Shown: in pieces, positions 44,370 through 55,044 of the stretch | Numbering within the stretch: the first letter of the stretch is position 1 | How the letters are laid out: each line of letters starts with the position of its first letter | From: Schistocerca nitens | Taxonomy: Eukaryota; Arthropoda; Insecta; Orthoptera; Acrididae | Length of the DNA stretch: 64,000 bases | Direction of reading: 5' to 3' | Assembly (NCBI RefSeq): GCF_023898315.1 | Contig: NC_064621.1 | Span: 532,539,383 to 532,603,382 of the forward strand | The notes under the pieces: generated by a model | The model's input: the letters and a program-made list of their open reading frames with translations, nothing else | Database searches by the model: none | What the model was told of the DNA's origin: nothing | Made by a program: the position numbers and the translations under genes

Positions 44370-45283
44370 CCCTTGGTGGTCACCAGAAGTCACTGAGGCA
44401 ATTAATGAGCATTGGCGAGCTCTACAGTGACATAAGTGGCACCCTTCCCTAGAGTACCTAATTGCCTTAAAGGCTCCATGCCCACGTTCACCTGGTTACA
44501 AACTGACTGAAACAGGAATGTGTTCACCTGCTTACAAACTGACTGAAACAGGAGTGTTGGGAGAGGTACATGTTGACCATTGGGTGCCATACATCACCTT
44601 CCCAAATCTGGACGAAGCACTTTGCTGAGAACTGTGCTCGAGCCTCTGTGTTGTAGAACTACACACCCCCCACCCCCCACCCCCCTTTCGCACCCTCAAA
44701 CGGTGGATGGAAGGGAAAGTCCTCTTGTTCACTACATGTCACAGTGAACTCTAGAATGCCGCATTCACAGAGTGGCAGCTCCTCAGTGCCCTTGCACATT
44801 GCCCCGACACAGCTTCTGGGCCGGATTGGTGCACAGTCAGATGATTAAACATCTCTCGTTTGACTACAAGTGCCATCTCCTCGTTATATTCAGCCGAATC
44901 TGATGCGATGGAAGTCTTTCCATCACAATGGTGGGAGAGCGCCATCATTGTGGTGCTAAAACCCGGTAAAAATCAGCTTGACGTGGATAGCCGTCGGCCC
45001 ATCAGTCTCACCAACATTCTCTGTAAGCTGCTGGAACGTATGGTGTGTCAGTGGTTGGGTTGGGTTCTGGATTCTCGTGCCCTACTGGCTCCATGTCAGG
45101 GCGGCTTCCACCAGGGTTGCTCTACCGCTGATAATCTTGTGTCCCTCAAGCCTGCTACCCCCCATTCAGGAAAATGGCATTCCACAGGGGTCTGTATTGA
45201 GTGATATGTTATTTTTACTGGCCATTAACGGCCTAGCAGCAGCTGTAGGGACGTCGGTCTCCCCCTTCTCTGTATGCGGATAG
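44370..45283 (+). pseudogene. LINE ORF2 remnant: linker and RT
   Basis: The linker reads PWWSPEVTEAINEHWRAL, with the endonuclease lost upstream. The RT N-terminal part (44860-45204) has WWESAIIVVLKPGKN, DSRRPISLTNILCKLLERMV and PCQGGFHQGCSTADNLVSL. It then jumps to ENGIPQGSVLSDMLFLLAIN (motif B), so motif A is deleted. The expected YxDD box follows as a degraded ...YADS-like sequence near 45280. Confidence 0.8.
44486..44557 (+). repeat. 36-bp tandem duplication in LINE ORF2 linker
   Basis: Two units starting GTTCACCTG, each with TTACAAACTGACTGAAACAG, differing at two positions. Confidence 0.9.
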
Positions 45284-46087
45284 CTTCTGAATTTCGTATT
45301 GGTCTTCCAGTACTGGTGTTGTTGAGCAGCGCCTACAGGGAGCCATTCACAAGGCACAGTCGTGGGCTGTAGCCCACTGCGTCCAGTTTTCAGCTGCAAA
45401 GTCGTGTCTCGTGCACTTGTCGGTGTCGTACCGTTCATCCAGAACCTGACCTTTATCGTAATGATGATCCACTCACTGTAGTGGAGATTTATCAATTCTT
45501 AGAACTGATTTTCGACGCCTGATTGACTTGGCTACCTCACCTTCGTCAGCTTTAGCAGGAATGCTGGCAGCGCCTCAATGCTCTCCACTGCCTGGGCAAC
45601 ACCACTGGGGTGCAGATCGCTCTAAGCTGCTATAGCTTTACGGAGCCTTTGTACAATCCTGCCTTGACTATGGGAGTTTGGTTTACAGTTTGGCGGCATC
45701 CTCAGTGTTGCGTTTACTTGACCCAGTGCACCACTGTGGCATTCGCCTAGCAACAGGAGGTTTTAGAACGAGTCCGGTGGAGGCCGGAGTCCCTCCATTG
45801 CGGATCTGACATGCACACATCTGTAGTTCTCCTGAGCATCCGAATTACAGCCTCCTTTTCCCACCTGCGACAGTTCATGTCCAGCATCGGTGGCCCAGGT
45901 CGTGGCTCACGATTGCACTTCATGTGCGATCCCTTCTCTCCGAACTGGAGTCCTTCCCTTTACTACCTATACTCGAGGTCCATTCACGTACACCTCCATG
46001 GTGTACACCTCGGCCGAAGCCTTTGCATGGCCCTAAGGACTCCGTTAACCCCCCGCTCACCGCTGTCACTTCCTCTCGATTCTTGAC

Positions 46088-46925
46088 GTGTTCCGGGGCT
46101 CTGAAGTTGTTTACACCAACAGCTCAGTGGCTGCTGGTAATATTGGCTTCACCTATGTCCACAGAGGCCATAATAAACAGCATTCCTTGCCCGCTGGCTG
46201 CAGTGTATTCATTGCAGAGCTTGTGGCCATATCTCGTGCACTTCGGTACATCCGTTCCTGTTCTGGTGTGTCGTTTCTTTTCTGTTCTGACTCCCTGAAC
46301 AGCTTAAAAGCTGTCGACCAGTGCTACCCTTGCCATCCTTCGGTAGTGAACATCCAGGAGTCATCTCTGCCCTGGAACAGTCCAGTCGTTCAGTGGTGTT
46401 TGTGTGGACCCTAGGATACATCGGAATACCAGGCAACGAACTTGCTGACAAGCTGGCAAAACAGACTATGTGGAAACTGCTCCTGGCGATGGGCATCTCT
46501 GAAACTGACCTGCGTTCTGTCTTACACTACAAGGTTTTTCGGCTTTGGGAGACAGAGTGGCAAACAGTATGCACAACAAACTGTGTGTTATTAAGGAGAC
46601 TGTGAATGTGTGAAAGTCTTCTGTGCAGGCTTCTCGCAGGGAATCAGTTGTCCTTTGTCGGCTCCTTATTGGCCATACGTGGCTTACACATGGTTACCTC
46701 CTCCGTCGTGACGACCCATCTCAGTGTCTCTGTGGTTCCCAAATGACAGTTGTCCACCTCTTGCTGGACTGCCCACTTTTAGCCGCTCTGCGATGGACCT
46801 TCAACTTTCTCAGCACCCTACCATCAGTGTTGGGCGAGAATGACTCAATAGCAGCTTTAGTTTTACGTTTTATTCAGAGTGGCTGGCTTCTCCTTTTTAA
46901 TCTCATGGTCAGTCAGCCATGTTAG
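46088..46925 (+). pseudogene. LINE ORF2 remnant: RNase H and C-terminal Cys/His block
   Basis: VYTNSSVAAGNIGF (first catalytic Asp replaced by Asn), SVFIAELVAISRALRYI (Glu) and FCSDSLNSLKAV (Asp) are in one frame. WTLGYIGIPGNELADKLAKQ (last Asp) is in another. The final block SVVLCRLLIGHTWLTHGYLL with QCLCGSQMTVVHLLLDC ends the protein at about 46920. Frame breaks at 46330 and 46600. Confidence 0.85.
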
Positions 46926-47114
46926 TCTGCTTTCTTGTTTTTAGTCTCTTCTCCCTGTTTCTTGCATGTGTCTGTGACTTTCGTGACCTGTTTAGCCCAT
47001 TGTAGTATTTGTTATCCTTCTGTCATTCTTCTGGTTCTTCCTTTCTCATGTTATTGTGCCATACATCTTCTTTGTTTTCTTCTTACCCTTGGGTAATTGT
47101 TCTACTGGGAACAA

Positions 47115-47200
47115 GGGACCAATGACCTTGCATTGTGGTCCCTCTCCCTCCTCCTCTTCAGCACACCAACCAACCAACCAACCAACCAACCAACCAAGTG
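47115..47200 (+). repeat. LINE 3' hairpin and ACCA tail, second copy
   Basis: GGGACC (47115-47120) pairs with GGTCCC (47137-47142) across a 16-base loop. The ACCA-unit tail at 47164-47198 follows a T/C-rich spacer. Confidence 0.75.
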
Positions 47201-47331
47201 CTAAGGAGACTCAGAAGGATGTGGGTTGCAGTACGTACTTGGAGATGAAGAAGCTTGTACAGGATAGAGCAGCATAGCGAGCATCAAACCAGTCTCTGGA
47301 CTGAAGACAACAACAACAACAACAACAATGA
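47201..47331 (+). mobile_element. RTE-like LINE copy C, 3' end with CAA tail
   Basis: Continues copy C after the inserted LINE: CAGAAGGATGTGGGTTGCAG ... CATCAAACCAGTCTCTGGAC, then seven CAA units (47308-47329). Confidence 0.87.
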
Positions 47332-47552
47332 CGTCAGACATGGAGTGACGAAATATATTTCTTGGTAGACAGTCCAAATGGGAATATGGTAGAAGTTAAC
47401 AGATAGTCTGTTGGTTCAGTGTTCTTATGTTCTGTAACATTTTAATACTTCATAATAAGGATATTAAATTCTGAGAGCTAGGCACCACCTTTCATTTATT
47501 TTCAGGCGAGGGGTTGACTGTCTTTATTATTTTGTAAATTAGTGTTCATGTA

Positions 47553-47600
<48 letters not shown>

Positions 47601-47839
47601 GTTTAACTGTCCCATTCATCCTAAACATGATGTTCTTTAGCATTCAAGAGAATTCATAGATGACAAAAAGTAGAAATATTCTGTGAAGTTGTTTTGTTGG
47701 TATCTGCTTTAGCATGAATAAGACAACAGGACCTCTGTACTGAAGTGAATAATATAAAAAGACCTGTAAGGTAATGAAATGTTTGTTTTTATTAATATTG
47801 GTTTCTGCTCTTTATGATGATAATTGTTTATGGTTAAAG
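47332..47839. other. probable IMMP1L intron sequence with TA microsatellite
   Basis: No coding exon recognised. A TA run of about 20 units lies at 47559-47599. The sequence before 47840 could be the end of an upstream intron, though its pyrimidine tract is weak. Confidence 0.45.
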
Positions 47840-48037
47840 TGTTCAGGACCTTCAATGGAACCAACTATTTTCTCCAACAATATTCTGCTTTCTGAACATA
47901 TAACACCAAGGCTACAACAGATCAGGAAAGGAGACATTGTTATATCAAGATCGCCAACAAATCCAAGACAGCATATTTGTAAAAGAGTAACTGGCCTTCC
48001 TGGGGACAGGAAGCTGATGGGATTTTCATGTAAAGTG
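47840..48037 (+). CDS. IMMP1L: mitochondrial inner membrane peptidase subunit 1, catalytic exon
   Basis: IMMP1L is the Imp1-type serine/lysine signal peptidase of the inner mitochondrial membrane; it trims sorting signals in the intermembrane space. This exon encodes [10 protein letters not shown] with the catalytic Ser, then [15 protein letters not shown] and [13 protein letters not shown] with the catalytic Lys. It ends SCKV at a phase-0 donor (GTATGT at 48038). The next exon (57202) starts in phase 0 with [12 protein letters not shown], so the joined protein reads naturally against animal homologues. The 5' boundary is less sure: I chose the AAAG acceptor at 47839 because Cys-Ser before GPS is conserved. 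The frame stays open upstream to an ATG at 47774. An upstream exon for the membrane-anchor N-terminus is expected but not found. Confidence 0.88.
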
Positions 48038-49029
48038 GTATGTTTCATAGTCATGCATTTTTTAATATTTTGTTGCAGAATCCTTCACTTTGTTTTAATA
48101 GATTCATTCAGATAAAACTGCAAGTACCTTGCTTTCCTATCAATTATTTTGTAAGTGTGTTGTCATTATTGTCAAGTTTTATTCTCTGCTGTAGGTTCTT
48201 AGAAACTTATGTCTACTGTGATGATTAAAATAGACAGTGGAAGTCATCAGTTACTTGAAATGTGGAACATGTAAGGGGGAACAGGGAACATGTTGTCTCT
48301 CTGCACTAATGTTTAAGTGTGACAGGACATAAATGGAAAATATGATAGACCAGTGCAAGCAGTGCTACATCCAAGTAAATTATTTGTTAAAAATTAAGTG
48401 TCTTGTTCTGCAGTTCACAATTTTTTTCAGTAGATGTAGAAATAACTGCATTACTTTCTTAATTTAGTAGTGGGGAGGCATTTACTGATAAATGATTTCT
48501 GTTTACAGATAAAAGCTTGCCATAACAATAAAGTGTAACTTGTACATTTGAATGTATTCACTTCTTTCAGCTTTTGTAATGACTCTGCATTGTTAGACGC
48601 ACAGAAGAGAGACTGGCCTTCAGTCCTATTGCACAAGTGTATGCAATGCTTTAGACAAGATATTGAATTTTACTTTGAGAATACTGAGGCTGACAACAGA
48701 GTGGCAAGTGAGTGGGGGAGAGATTGGGGGAGGAACAGAAATTGTGAGTTAATGCAGAAATGAGGGCTGGATTAACAATGACAAATGACAGACAGTTTGT
48801 GTAGATAATGTTTACAGGATGCCAGGTGAGATCTGAGCAGGATGGAGTATTTGGTTGTGTCACAGGTGATAAACAGAATGAAAATAATGTGTGTGTTTAT
48901 TGTAGTTTCAGTTTACAATGGGACCCTTGAAGAAAGAATGAAGTTTCACCAAGTACCAGTCTGATGGGTAACAGGGGTGAATGTCCAAAATATTTGACAG
49001 AAACAATTATATTTCTGGGGCAAAAGTGG
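48038..49029 (+). other. IMMP1L intron, first part
   Basis: Starts with GTATGT. I see no further exon, and phase matching does not need one. Short open frames (48040-48228, 48548-48763) lack motifs. Confidence 0.5.
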
Positions 49030-50990
49030 AACAATAGAGAAAGACAGAGACAGTAGTAGTGGAAAGACGCCTGTTCATTAATGTTGGTCGGCTCTGCAGT
49101 CCTTGTAGAATCTTGGGCTGCTTTCCCCAGCCTCCATCCATTGCTTTCCTTCTCCAATTCCTGATTCCCATTGCTCTGAGATCATCTTCCATATCTTCAA
49201 GACACCTTTTCCGGGTCTTCCTCTTCTTCTCCTCTCAGACTTTCCTGTAGGCACTTCTGTAACATTCCAAGTACCCGGCATTTTCTGTCAATGACCAGCA
49301 CTTCTTGTTCCTCCTCCCTTCATCTTCTCTACAATATTAATCTGTCCAAAGAGTGTCTGTACTTCTGTGTTCCTCCTTATTCTTTAGCTTCCTTCCAATC
49401 TTGTTGCCCCAAATATCTTTCTCAAAATCTTCCTTTCCCATCTTAATATCCAGCCTTCTTTCATTATAGGCATCACAGACTTCTTATCCATTGATTGCTG
49501 TAGGTCTTAAAATATATTTTGATCTTTTTATTCTTGCTAACATCTCTTGGCTTGAATATATTTTGCAAAAAATAATAGCATCCATTTCTACTTCGCATCC
49601 TTCTTGAACTTCTACAGCTGTCCTGTTGTCTTCTGGTATTATTGACCCTAGGTATTTAAACGCTTCCACTCTTTGATATTATTTCCCTTTTATTTTTCAT
49701 GAAGTCTCTGCTCCATCCCTACCAGGATCTATCATCATCATATAGATTGTTTTGCCTATATTTGCTTTCAGTACTGATTTCCATGCCACTCCTCCTAATT
49801 CAGCATAATTATCGTTCAGAACTGTGACATGGCTTGCAGTTAATGCTACATCATCAGTGCACAGCACCACCTGAATGTGCTGGTTGGATATTGTTCCTTC
49901 TGGGTTTTCGACATTTGCCAAATTATCTTCTCTTAGTACTAAGTTTAAAAGTAGCACAGAGACCACGTCACTCTGCTGGAGACCCCTTCATACATGAAAC
50001 TGTCGTGAGAACTCTAAATCTATCAAACTGTTGCTTTCATTGTCGTTTCTGTCAGCCTCACTAATTTTAGTAGGATTCCAGAATATATCAAGCTTTTTAG
50101 AATGTTATCCCTTTCTAAACTTTTATATGCTTGTCTAAAATCAATGTATAACTAATGCAGTTGCTTGTCATGTTCATAAAATTTCTCTAGCACTTGCCTC
50201 ATTAAAAATATCTGGTACAGTGTAGGCGTGTTTCTCCTAAATCCTGCCTAATAATCTCCCAGCATCTTAGTCAAGAGACTAAAATCTTTCCAAACAATTT
50301 ACATGTTGTTTGCAAGACAGTAATCCAACAGTAATTGCTTATTGGTTTCTAGTACAATGAGCAGATTATTCCCCCACTCAGATCCTTAGATATCTCTTCC
50401 TTTATCCATATTTCTTTCATTAATTCATTAACAGCTATCTCCATTGTGTTTGACCCAAGATTTTAATAATTCACCCTCTATGCTGTCTTCTGCTGCTGTT
50501 TGAGTATTGTTTTAGTTTTCAATTGTAGTCCTCACTTCCTCTAAGAGCGGTGGTTCAATTTTCTGCTCCTCTGCTTCTAATTCTAATTCTAATTCCAGTT
50601 CCTCCTCTTCCTCATTCAAGGCTTCCTCTGTTTACCTCCCCCCTTTCCATCTAGTAACTCAGTAAAATGCTTTTTCCATCTTTCCAAAGCTTAGCTTTAA
50701 TCTCCAGTTTGATTTCCATCTTTATCTTTATAGAAGACTGCTCTCGGTAGGAATCCTCTCTTCAGCTCACTAGATCTTTCATAGAACTTTCGTATCTTAC
50801 TATTTTCCCTTGTTTTGTCCAACTCCTCTATCTTCCTTCTTTCATACTACCTTTTCTTCATGCTGCATAACTTACTTAGTTCTTTTACTCTTCTCCCTAT
50901 ACTCAGTATGCAGCTCTTGTTTCCTTTTTCAGCATTCTTTCTCACTTTTTTCCTCTCTTGCATTACCAATGAACACTTTCTGTTGTACCA
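49030..50990 (-). mobile_element. second type of RTE-like LINE (copy E) in the IMMP1L intron
   Basis: The minus-strand reading gives, in order, a basic linker (50700-50990), RT with SNQHIQVVLCTDDVALTASH (49697-49966; the ADD box is changed to TDD), MEAFKYLGSIIPEDNRTAVE (49484-49669) and the C-terminal RRRRGRPGKGVLKIWKMI (49078-49281). FKYLGSI.S.DN is typical of RTE-like RTs. It differs in sequence from copies A-D, so it is another family. It is in antisense orientation to IMMP1L. Frameshifts and stops are present, and the endonuclease is not seen. Confidence 0.75.
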
Positions 50991-51539
50991 TTTGGAGGTT
51001 AGTAAGAACTTACGTCATATGAGGGAGATAAGTGATATGTATAAATTTAAAAAAAAAAAATTATGTATACAATCTTTTAATTGTGTTGATTACAATAACG
51101 TAGTATGTTACAATTGATTACTAGTTTCAGTTGCTAAACAACCATCTGTGGATCTGTGAAAGTACCAGAAATGGAAAATTGCATTTGGTTAAAAAGACTT
51201 TTACAATCTTGAGGAACATATATTATTTCCTAGTAATGTTCATTACGTAGCAGAAGCATACCACGTGTGCTAGAGACTCTGTGTCTACGTTGAGTGTAGG
51301 CTAGAATGCCATCGTGTGTTAGTTTATCTCAGAACTATGCAAATAAATGGAAAATACCTACCAGGTAAACATGAACAATTAAAAATTTTACTATATATAT
51401 ATTTTTAAATAGGTGTTAGAACACAAATATAATCAATAAAAATATTCCATGCCCACTAATGACCCAAGTTTTCCATGTGTTCTTGGTTGCACCAACAAAG
51501 TTATAGAATGCAATTCTGAACCTATGAAAACAACTGAAA
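50991..51539. other. unassigned intronic AT-rich sequence
   Basis: An A run lies at 51050-51060. No recognisable element or exon. Confidence 0.4.
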
Positions 51540-51962
51540 ACTTTCTTTTGCTAAAAACAATGCATTAGACTGAGTTATAACATAAATTAATTTTAAAGGA
51601 GAAGAACATGAAAAATTTAAAATCCCCCATCTGCATAGCTCAGAAAAGCTGGTGGTGGTGGGGAGGAACCAGATGGCATGGGTTGTGAAGCAACCATTGA
51701 AATCGTGCATGTTTCTGGCAACAGTTTGGTAGTGGCCATTCATTCTCATTGACAGCTGATTGGTTGTCATACCAGTGTAAAACGCTGTGCAGTGGTTGCA
51801 GCAGAGCTGGGATATAACATGCCCGGCTTCTGATGGGAAAGTATAAGCCTGTGGCAAAAGTGGAATGTGAAGTGCTGGGTGGGTAGATTGGGCAGGTCTT
51901 GCATCTGGGTCTCCCACAAGGTTATGATCCCAGTGGCAGGGGATTGGGGATGGGAGTGACAT
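51522..51962 (-). pseudogene. GIY-YIG endonuclease domain of Penelope-like element
   Basis: A 146-codon open piece: HVISQLCCNHCTAFYTGMTT then NQLSMRMNGHYQTVARN. FYTG replaces the usual YIG, and RMNGH holds the conserved Arg and His. A frame change near 51950 separates it from the RT frame (51922-52353). The domain nicks target DNA for priming. Confidence 0.78.
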
Positions 51963-52171
51963 AGGGATAGATTAGGATGCTGTGGAGATTGGGTGGATGG
52001 CAGAACACCACTTTGGGAGGGGATTGAAGTATCTTGGGTAGGATGTCCCTCATTTCAAGGTGTGATGATAGATAATTAAAGCCCTGGTTCAGACATTCCA
52101 GTCCCGGGTTGTATTGGGTGACAAGGGGCCCTTCTTTGTGGATGGTTCTTGGGATGGATGCGAGGATCAGG

Positions 52172-52215
<44 letters not shown>

Positions 52216-52760
52216 GGGGGGGGGGATATGGTATGGGAGTGGGAGATCTGTTTCTGCATTCAGTCTGGAGGGTATTGCCTGTCTGCGAAGGCCTTTTGAG
52301 GCCTTCAGCATACTGGAAGAGGAAGTTCTCATCACTGCAGATGCATCTGCCATGGGTGGCCAGACTGTAAGGAGGAATTTTTTGGTGTGGAAGGGGTGGT
52401 AGATGTCAAAGTGCAGGTACTGTTGGTGACTGGTGAATTTGATGTGGACAGAGATGTGGATGGAGCCATCTGAGAGGGGGATTTTGACATCTAGGAAGGT
52501 GGCATGATGGGTCAGGTGAAGTGGATGGAAGAGAAGCAGATTGTGGAGGAATGAGGATAAGTTATCCTGGCCTTGGATCCAGTTTATAAAGATATCATCA
52601 ATAAACCTGAACCAGACCAGGGGTTTGGGAAACTAGGAATGTTTCCTGTAGCTGACCCATGAAGAGTTTGGCATAGGAGGGTGTACGGCAGGTGCTCATG
52701 GGTGTGCCACAAATTTGTATGTATACTTTCACTTCAAAGATGAAGTAGTTGTGGGTTAGG
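51922..52760 (-). pseudogene. Penelope-like reverse transcriptase, C-terminal half
   Basis: RFIDDIFIN at 52589-52608 (reverse complement) is the catalytic box. HLTHHATFLDV and KFTSHQQYLHFDIYHPFHTK follow, then a stretch rich in Pro and His-Thr, and the PPKVVF linker. Short frame changes are needed near 52360. The part before the catalytic box beyond about 52760 is lost. Confidence 0.8.
52172..52213. repeat. GT microsatellite inside the Penelope-like frame
   Basis: About 20 GT units; on minus it is read as alternating His-Thr without breaking the frame. Confidence 0.93.
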
Positions 52761-52790
52761 TGTCAAAGTACCTCCACCCAATTTGTGTCA

Positions 52791-53165
52791 GCTAGTTATT
52801 TGCTGCCCACCCTAGTCTGTGAAATCATGTGCCCAGCCATCTGCCTCCTGTCCCCTCTACCTGTATGCCTAGCTAGCCTACAGACAGATCCCCACTCTCC
52901 CACAAGCCACTAGACACTTCCTCCCAAACCCCTCCCTGCCTCCCATCTTTCTCCGTCCCTCACCCCACCCCACTTCACCCAGTACACTCACCATGAGCCA
53001 GGAAAGAGCTGGAAGTTGACTGAGCACAATCTAGGGGGATGGGTGTATGCATGTGTGTGAGTGTGTGTATGTTTGTGTGCGTGTTTCTCCCACAAGCTTG
53101 AAAAAGGAATTTCATTCCGAAAGCTGGAAAAGCTCTGTACCTTTCAGTGAGTCATCTCCTTTATT
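52791..53165. repeat. sequence associated with the Penelope-like element
   Basis: C/T-rich then GT-rich sequence that ends GAAAGCTGGAAAAGCTCTGT. It resembles terminal regions next to Penelope-like copies that I recall from orthopterans. Boundaries and role are uncertain. Confidence 0.35.
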
Positions 53166-54119
53166 CCTAAAAAATTCTTAATGAACAAAAGCGATCTTGA
53201 ACATAAACATTATGTAGAAAATTTTACTGATATTTTAAAATGAGAACAACAGAAACACACAGTAAATGGAAATGAAAGATAACCATAGATACAAATCATT
53301 CCAAAATTATAATATCAGTGAAACAAAACTAACATCATTGACTGCAAACATAAAGCATCAATGTGAATAAACTGTCAATCTAGCTGTCAAAAGTATTTCA
53401 CAGGAAAAAATTCTGCACAAATAGGCGTTACGTGACATAACAGTCTAGCGACAGACAGTTGACAGTTTATTCACTGATTCAATATGAACATCTATTTGAA
53501 CTAAACATAAGTATACACGTAAACTGACCTTTATGTAAAACTTTTATAGATGTAAGTGCTCACCAACTGTAACATGTACTGGTTTACTTGAGAACAGCAC
53601 TATAAATGAAACAAGCTTGTAGCAAGGAAGAAACGCTATTAATTGAACTATTTGTGGCTTGCCTGGAATAATTCATCACAAAATGTTGCATTATTAGGTA
53701 TTCTATGCTGCGGTCCTGCAGTATTTGTTTTGCTTCTTTTAAGTTTTTGTAATGTGCAGCAGAATGTCCTGCAAATATCAACAACTTTCTTAAGAATGTC
53801 TCAGTTTCTTTTCACTTGTGAGAGTGGATTTATTTTTTATTATTATTAAAATTCACACAGTTTTGTCCAGGAAACAGAAAATAATGAAGATGCAGATTGC
53901 CTTGCGCACTGATTTTCTCTGAAGAGTGTAGAGGTTTGTGCTTGTACTCTTCAGGTTCTTTGTACAAACATATCCCACATTACACTTGTCGCTGAATTTG
54001 AAATTCCTTTATCTATTGTTTAACTGTCACCAGAGTGAAGAACCTTATAGAAATATAAAAGTGTGTCATAATGTTACAGTATAATCACCGAAGTTCAGTA
54101 ATTATAAGTTACAGATTTG
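53166..54119. other. unassigned intronic sequence
   Basis: AT-rich, without a recognisable element. Frames at 53584-53784 and 53643-53849 overlap on opposite strands and have no motifs. Confidence 0.4.
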
Positions 54120-54129
54120 AAACATATTA

Positions 54130-54480
54130 TTAACTGCTGTCCTGCCCCGGCTTTGCCCGAGTAATGCTAAATATCTATGGTCAGACAGTTTGTCTGGCAT
54201 AGCAGTAATAGATTATATACACAAACCTTCCTCATGAATCAATTCTGTCTGTTAGTGATAACCGTATCAAAATCCCTATAGTAGTTCCTGAGATTAACCT
54301 TCGTATACTGACAGAAAAACGCTATGGTGCCCTTTAATTCTTCATAGCTCAGCCTATTTACATGAAATAGTCATAAATTACTGGCACAAACCTTCCTATT
54401 GAACCAGTCTATTAATTATTGAAAAGCATTTCCAAATCCCTACAGTAATTCCAGTGATTATCCTTCACACAAAAAACAGG
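54130..54480 (-). repeat. two diverged head-to-tail copies of an RTE-type 3' region
   Basis: ACACAAACCTTCCTCATGAA (about 54217) and CACAAACCTTCCTATTGAAC (about 54384) each lead into AAATCCCTA...AGTA.TTCC and a GATTA stretch. This layout is common for RTE 3' ends in insects. The two units are about 165 bp apart. Confidence 0.55.
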
Positions 54481-55044
54481 AAATTGGAGTGAGTAGACTT
54501 TAAATTACATATGCAAATGGCCTCTTTTGCTGTAAAAAGAGTTGTTTCATCATACTTCCTCAGCTTCTTTTGCACAGTGGTTTTTCTTCAGGAATGTTTG
54601 TGAATTAGTTGTGTCTAAATCAGGTATTCACTTGTTTTGCTTCTTGTTTCTTTATGTAGCTCTGTCCTTCATGCTTGAACTCCTTTTCTTTGGATCCACT
54701 GTACATTTGTAAGCTTCCTTTGTTATTCACATCATCATTGTCTTTTAGTATAACAATGAAAAATGCCAGGTGTTGTAGCAGTTCTGCCTGCTTTTATTTA
54801 TTTCTTTGTTTGTTGCTCTCGATGTCGATGTACTGCATTGCTATACTGGCTGAAAAATGGGGTGTGGAAGTCAAACACAGACTACTTTAAATGATGTAGC
54901 CGACAGATGCGCATTTGTGTTTCAGTCTTTTACTTTCACTTTTCACAACCCCCCTATACTACACAATCATATGCAGCCAGTGCAATATTGTTCAACGTTC
55001 CATAAGCCTCATTAATAGTCTGCAGGCGAACATCCACATACTGC
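54481..55044. other. unassigned intronic sequence
   Basis: A 71-codon frame at 54675-54890 is hydrophobic but has no homologue I recognise. No repeat ends seen. Confidence 0.35.

Larger units (their letters stand above)
41275..47200 (+). mobile_element. near full-length RNase H LINE with ORF1 and ORF2 remnants
   Basis: A 5.9-kb insertion with 8-bp target duplications CTAAGGAG (41267-41274 and 47201-47208). It starts with the 5' untranslated region (CCCCTGCTGGCTCGGGGGTT), then ORF1 with zinc knuckles, then ORF2 pieces and an ACCA-unit tail (47164-47198). A piggyBac-type element sits in ORF1 (42268-43446). The endonuclease and part of the RT are deleted. Domain order and RNase H place it in the I/Jockey group; the clade is not resolved. 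Confidence 0.88.
51540..52790 (-). mobile_element. Penelope-like element: RT core and GIY-YIG endonuclease
   Basis: The minus-strand reading shows GTPMSTCRTPSYAKLFMGQL, then VWFRFIDDIFINWIQGQDNL (Penelope-type RT catalytic box), HHATFLDVKIPLSDG, PPKVVFCHPPNLHSIL (conserved linker) and CTAFYTGMTTNQLSMRMNGH (GIY-YIG nuclease). RT before GIY-YIG is unique to Penelope-like elements. The RT's N-terminal half is absent. A CA run inside the linker adds a His-Thr tract. Fewer stops are seen than in the neighbouring LINEs, so this copy may be younger. It is antisense to IMMP1L. Confidence 0.85.

Noticed and set aside
47847-47850. CAG acceptor at 47846 as the IMMP1L exon start
   Set aside because: A better acceptor consensus than the one chosen, but the two codons before it encode the conserved Cys-Ser, which would be a coincidence if intronic. 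Kept only as an alternative.
48030-48035. GTAAAG as the IMMP1L donor site
   Set aside because: It would leave the exon in phase 1, which does not join with the phase-0 last exon; GTATGT at 48038 does.
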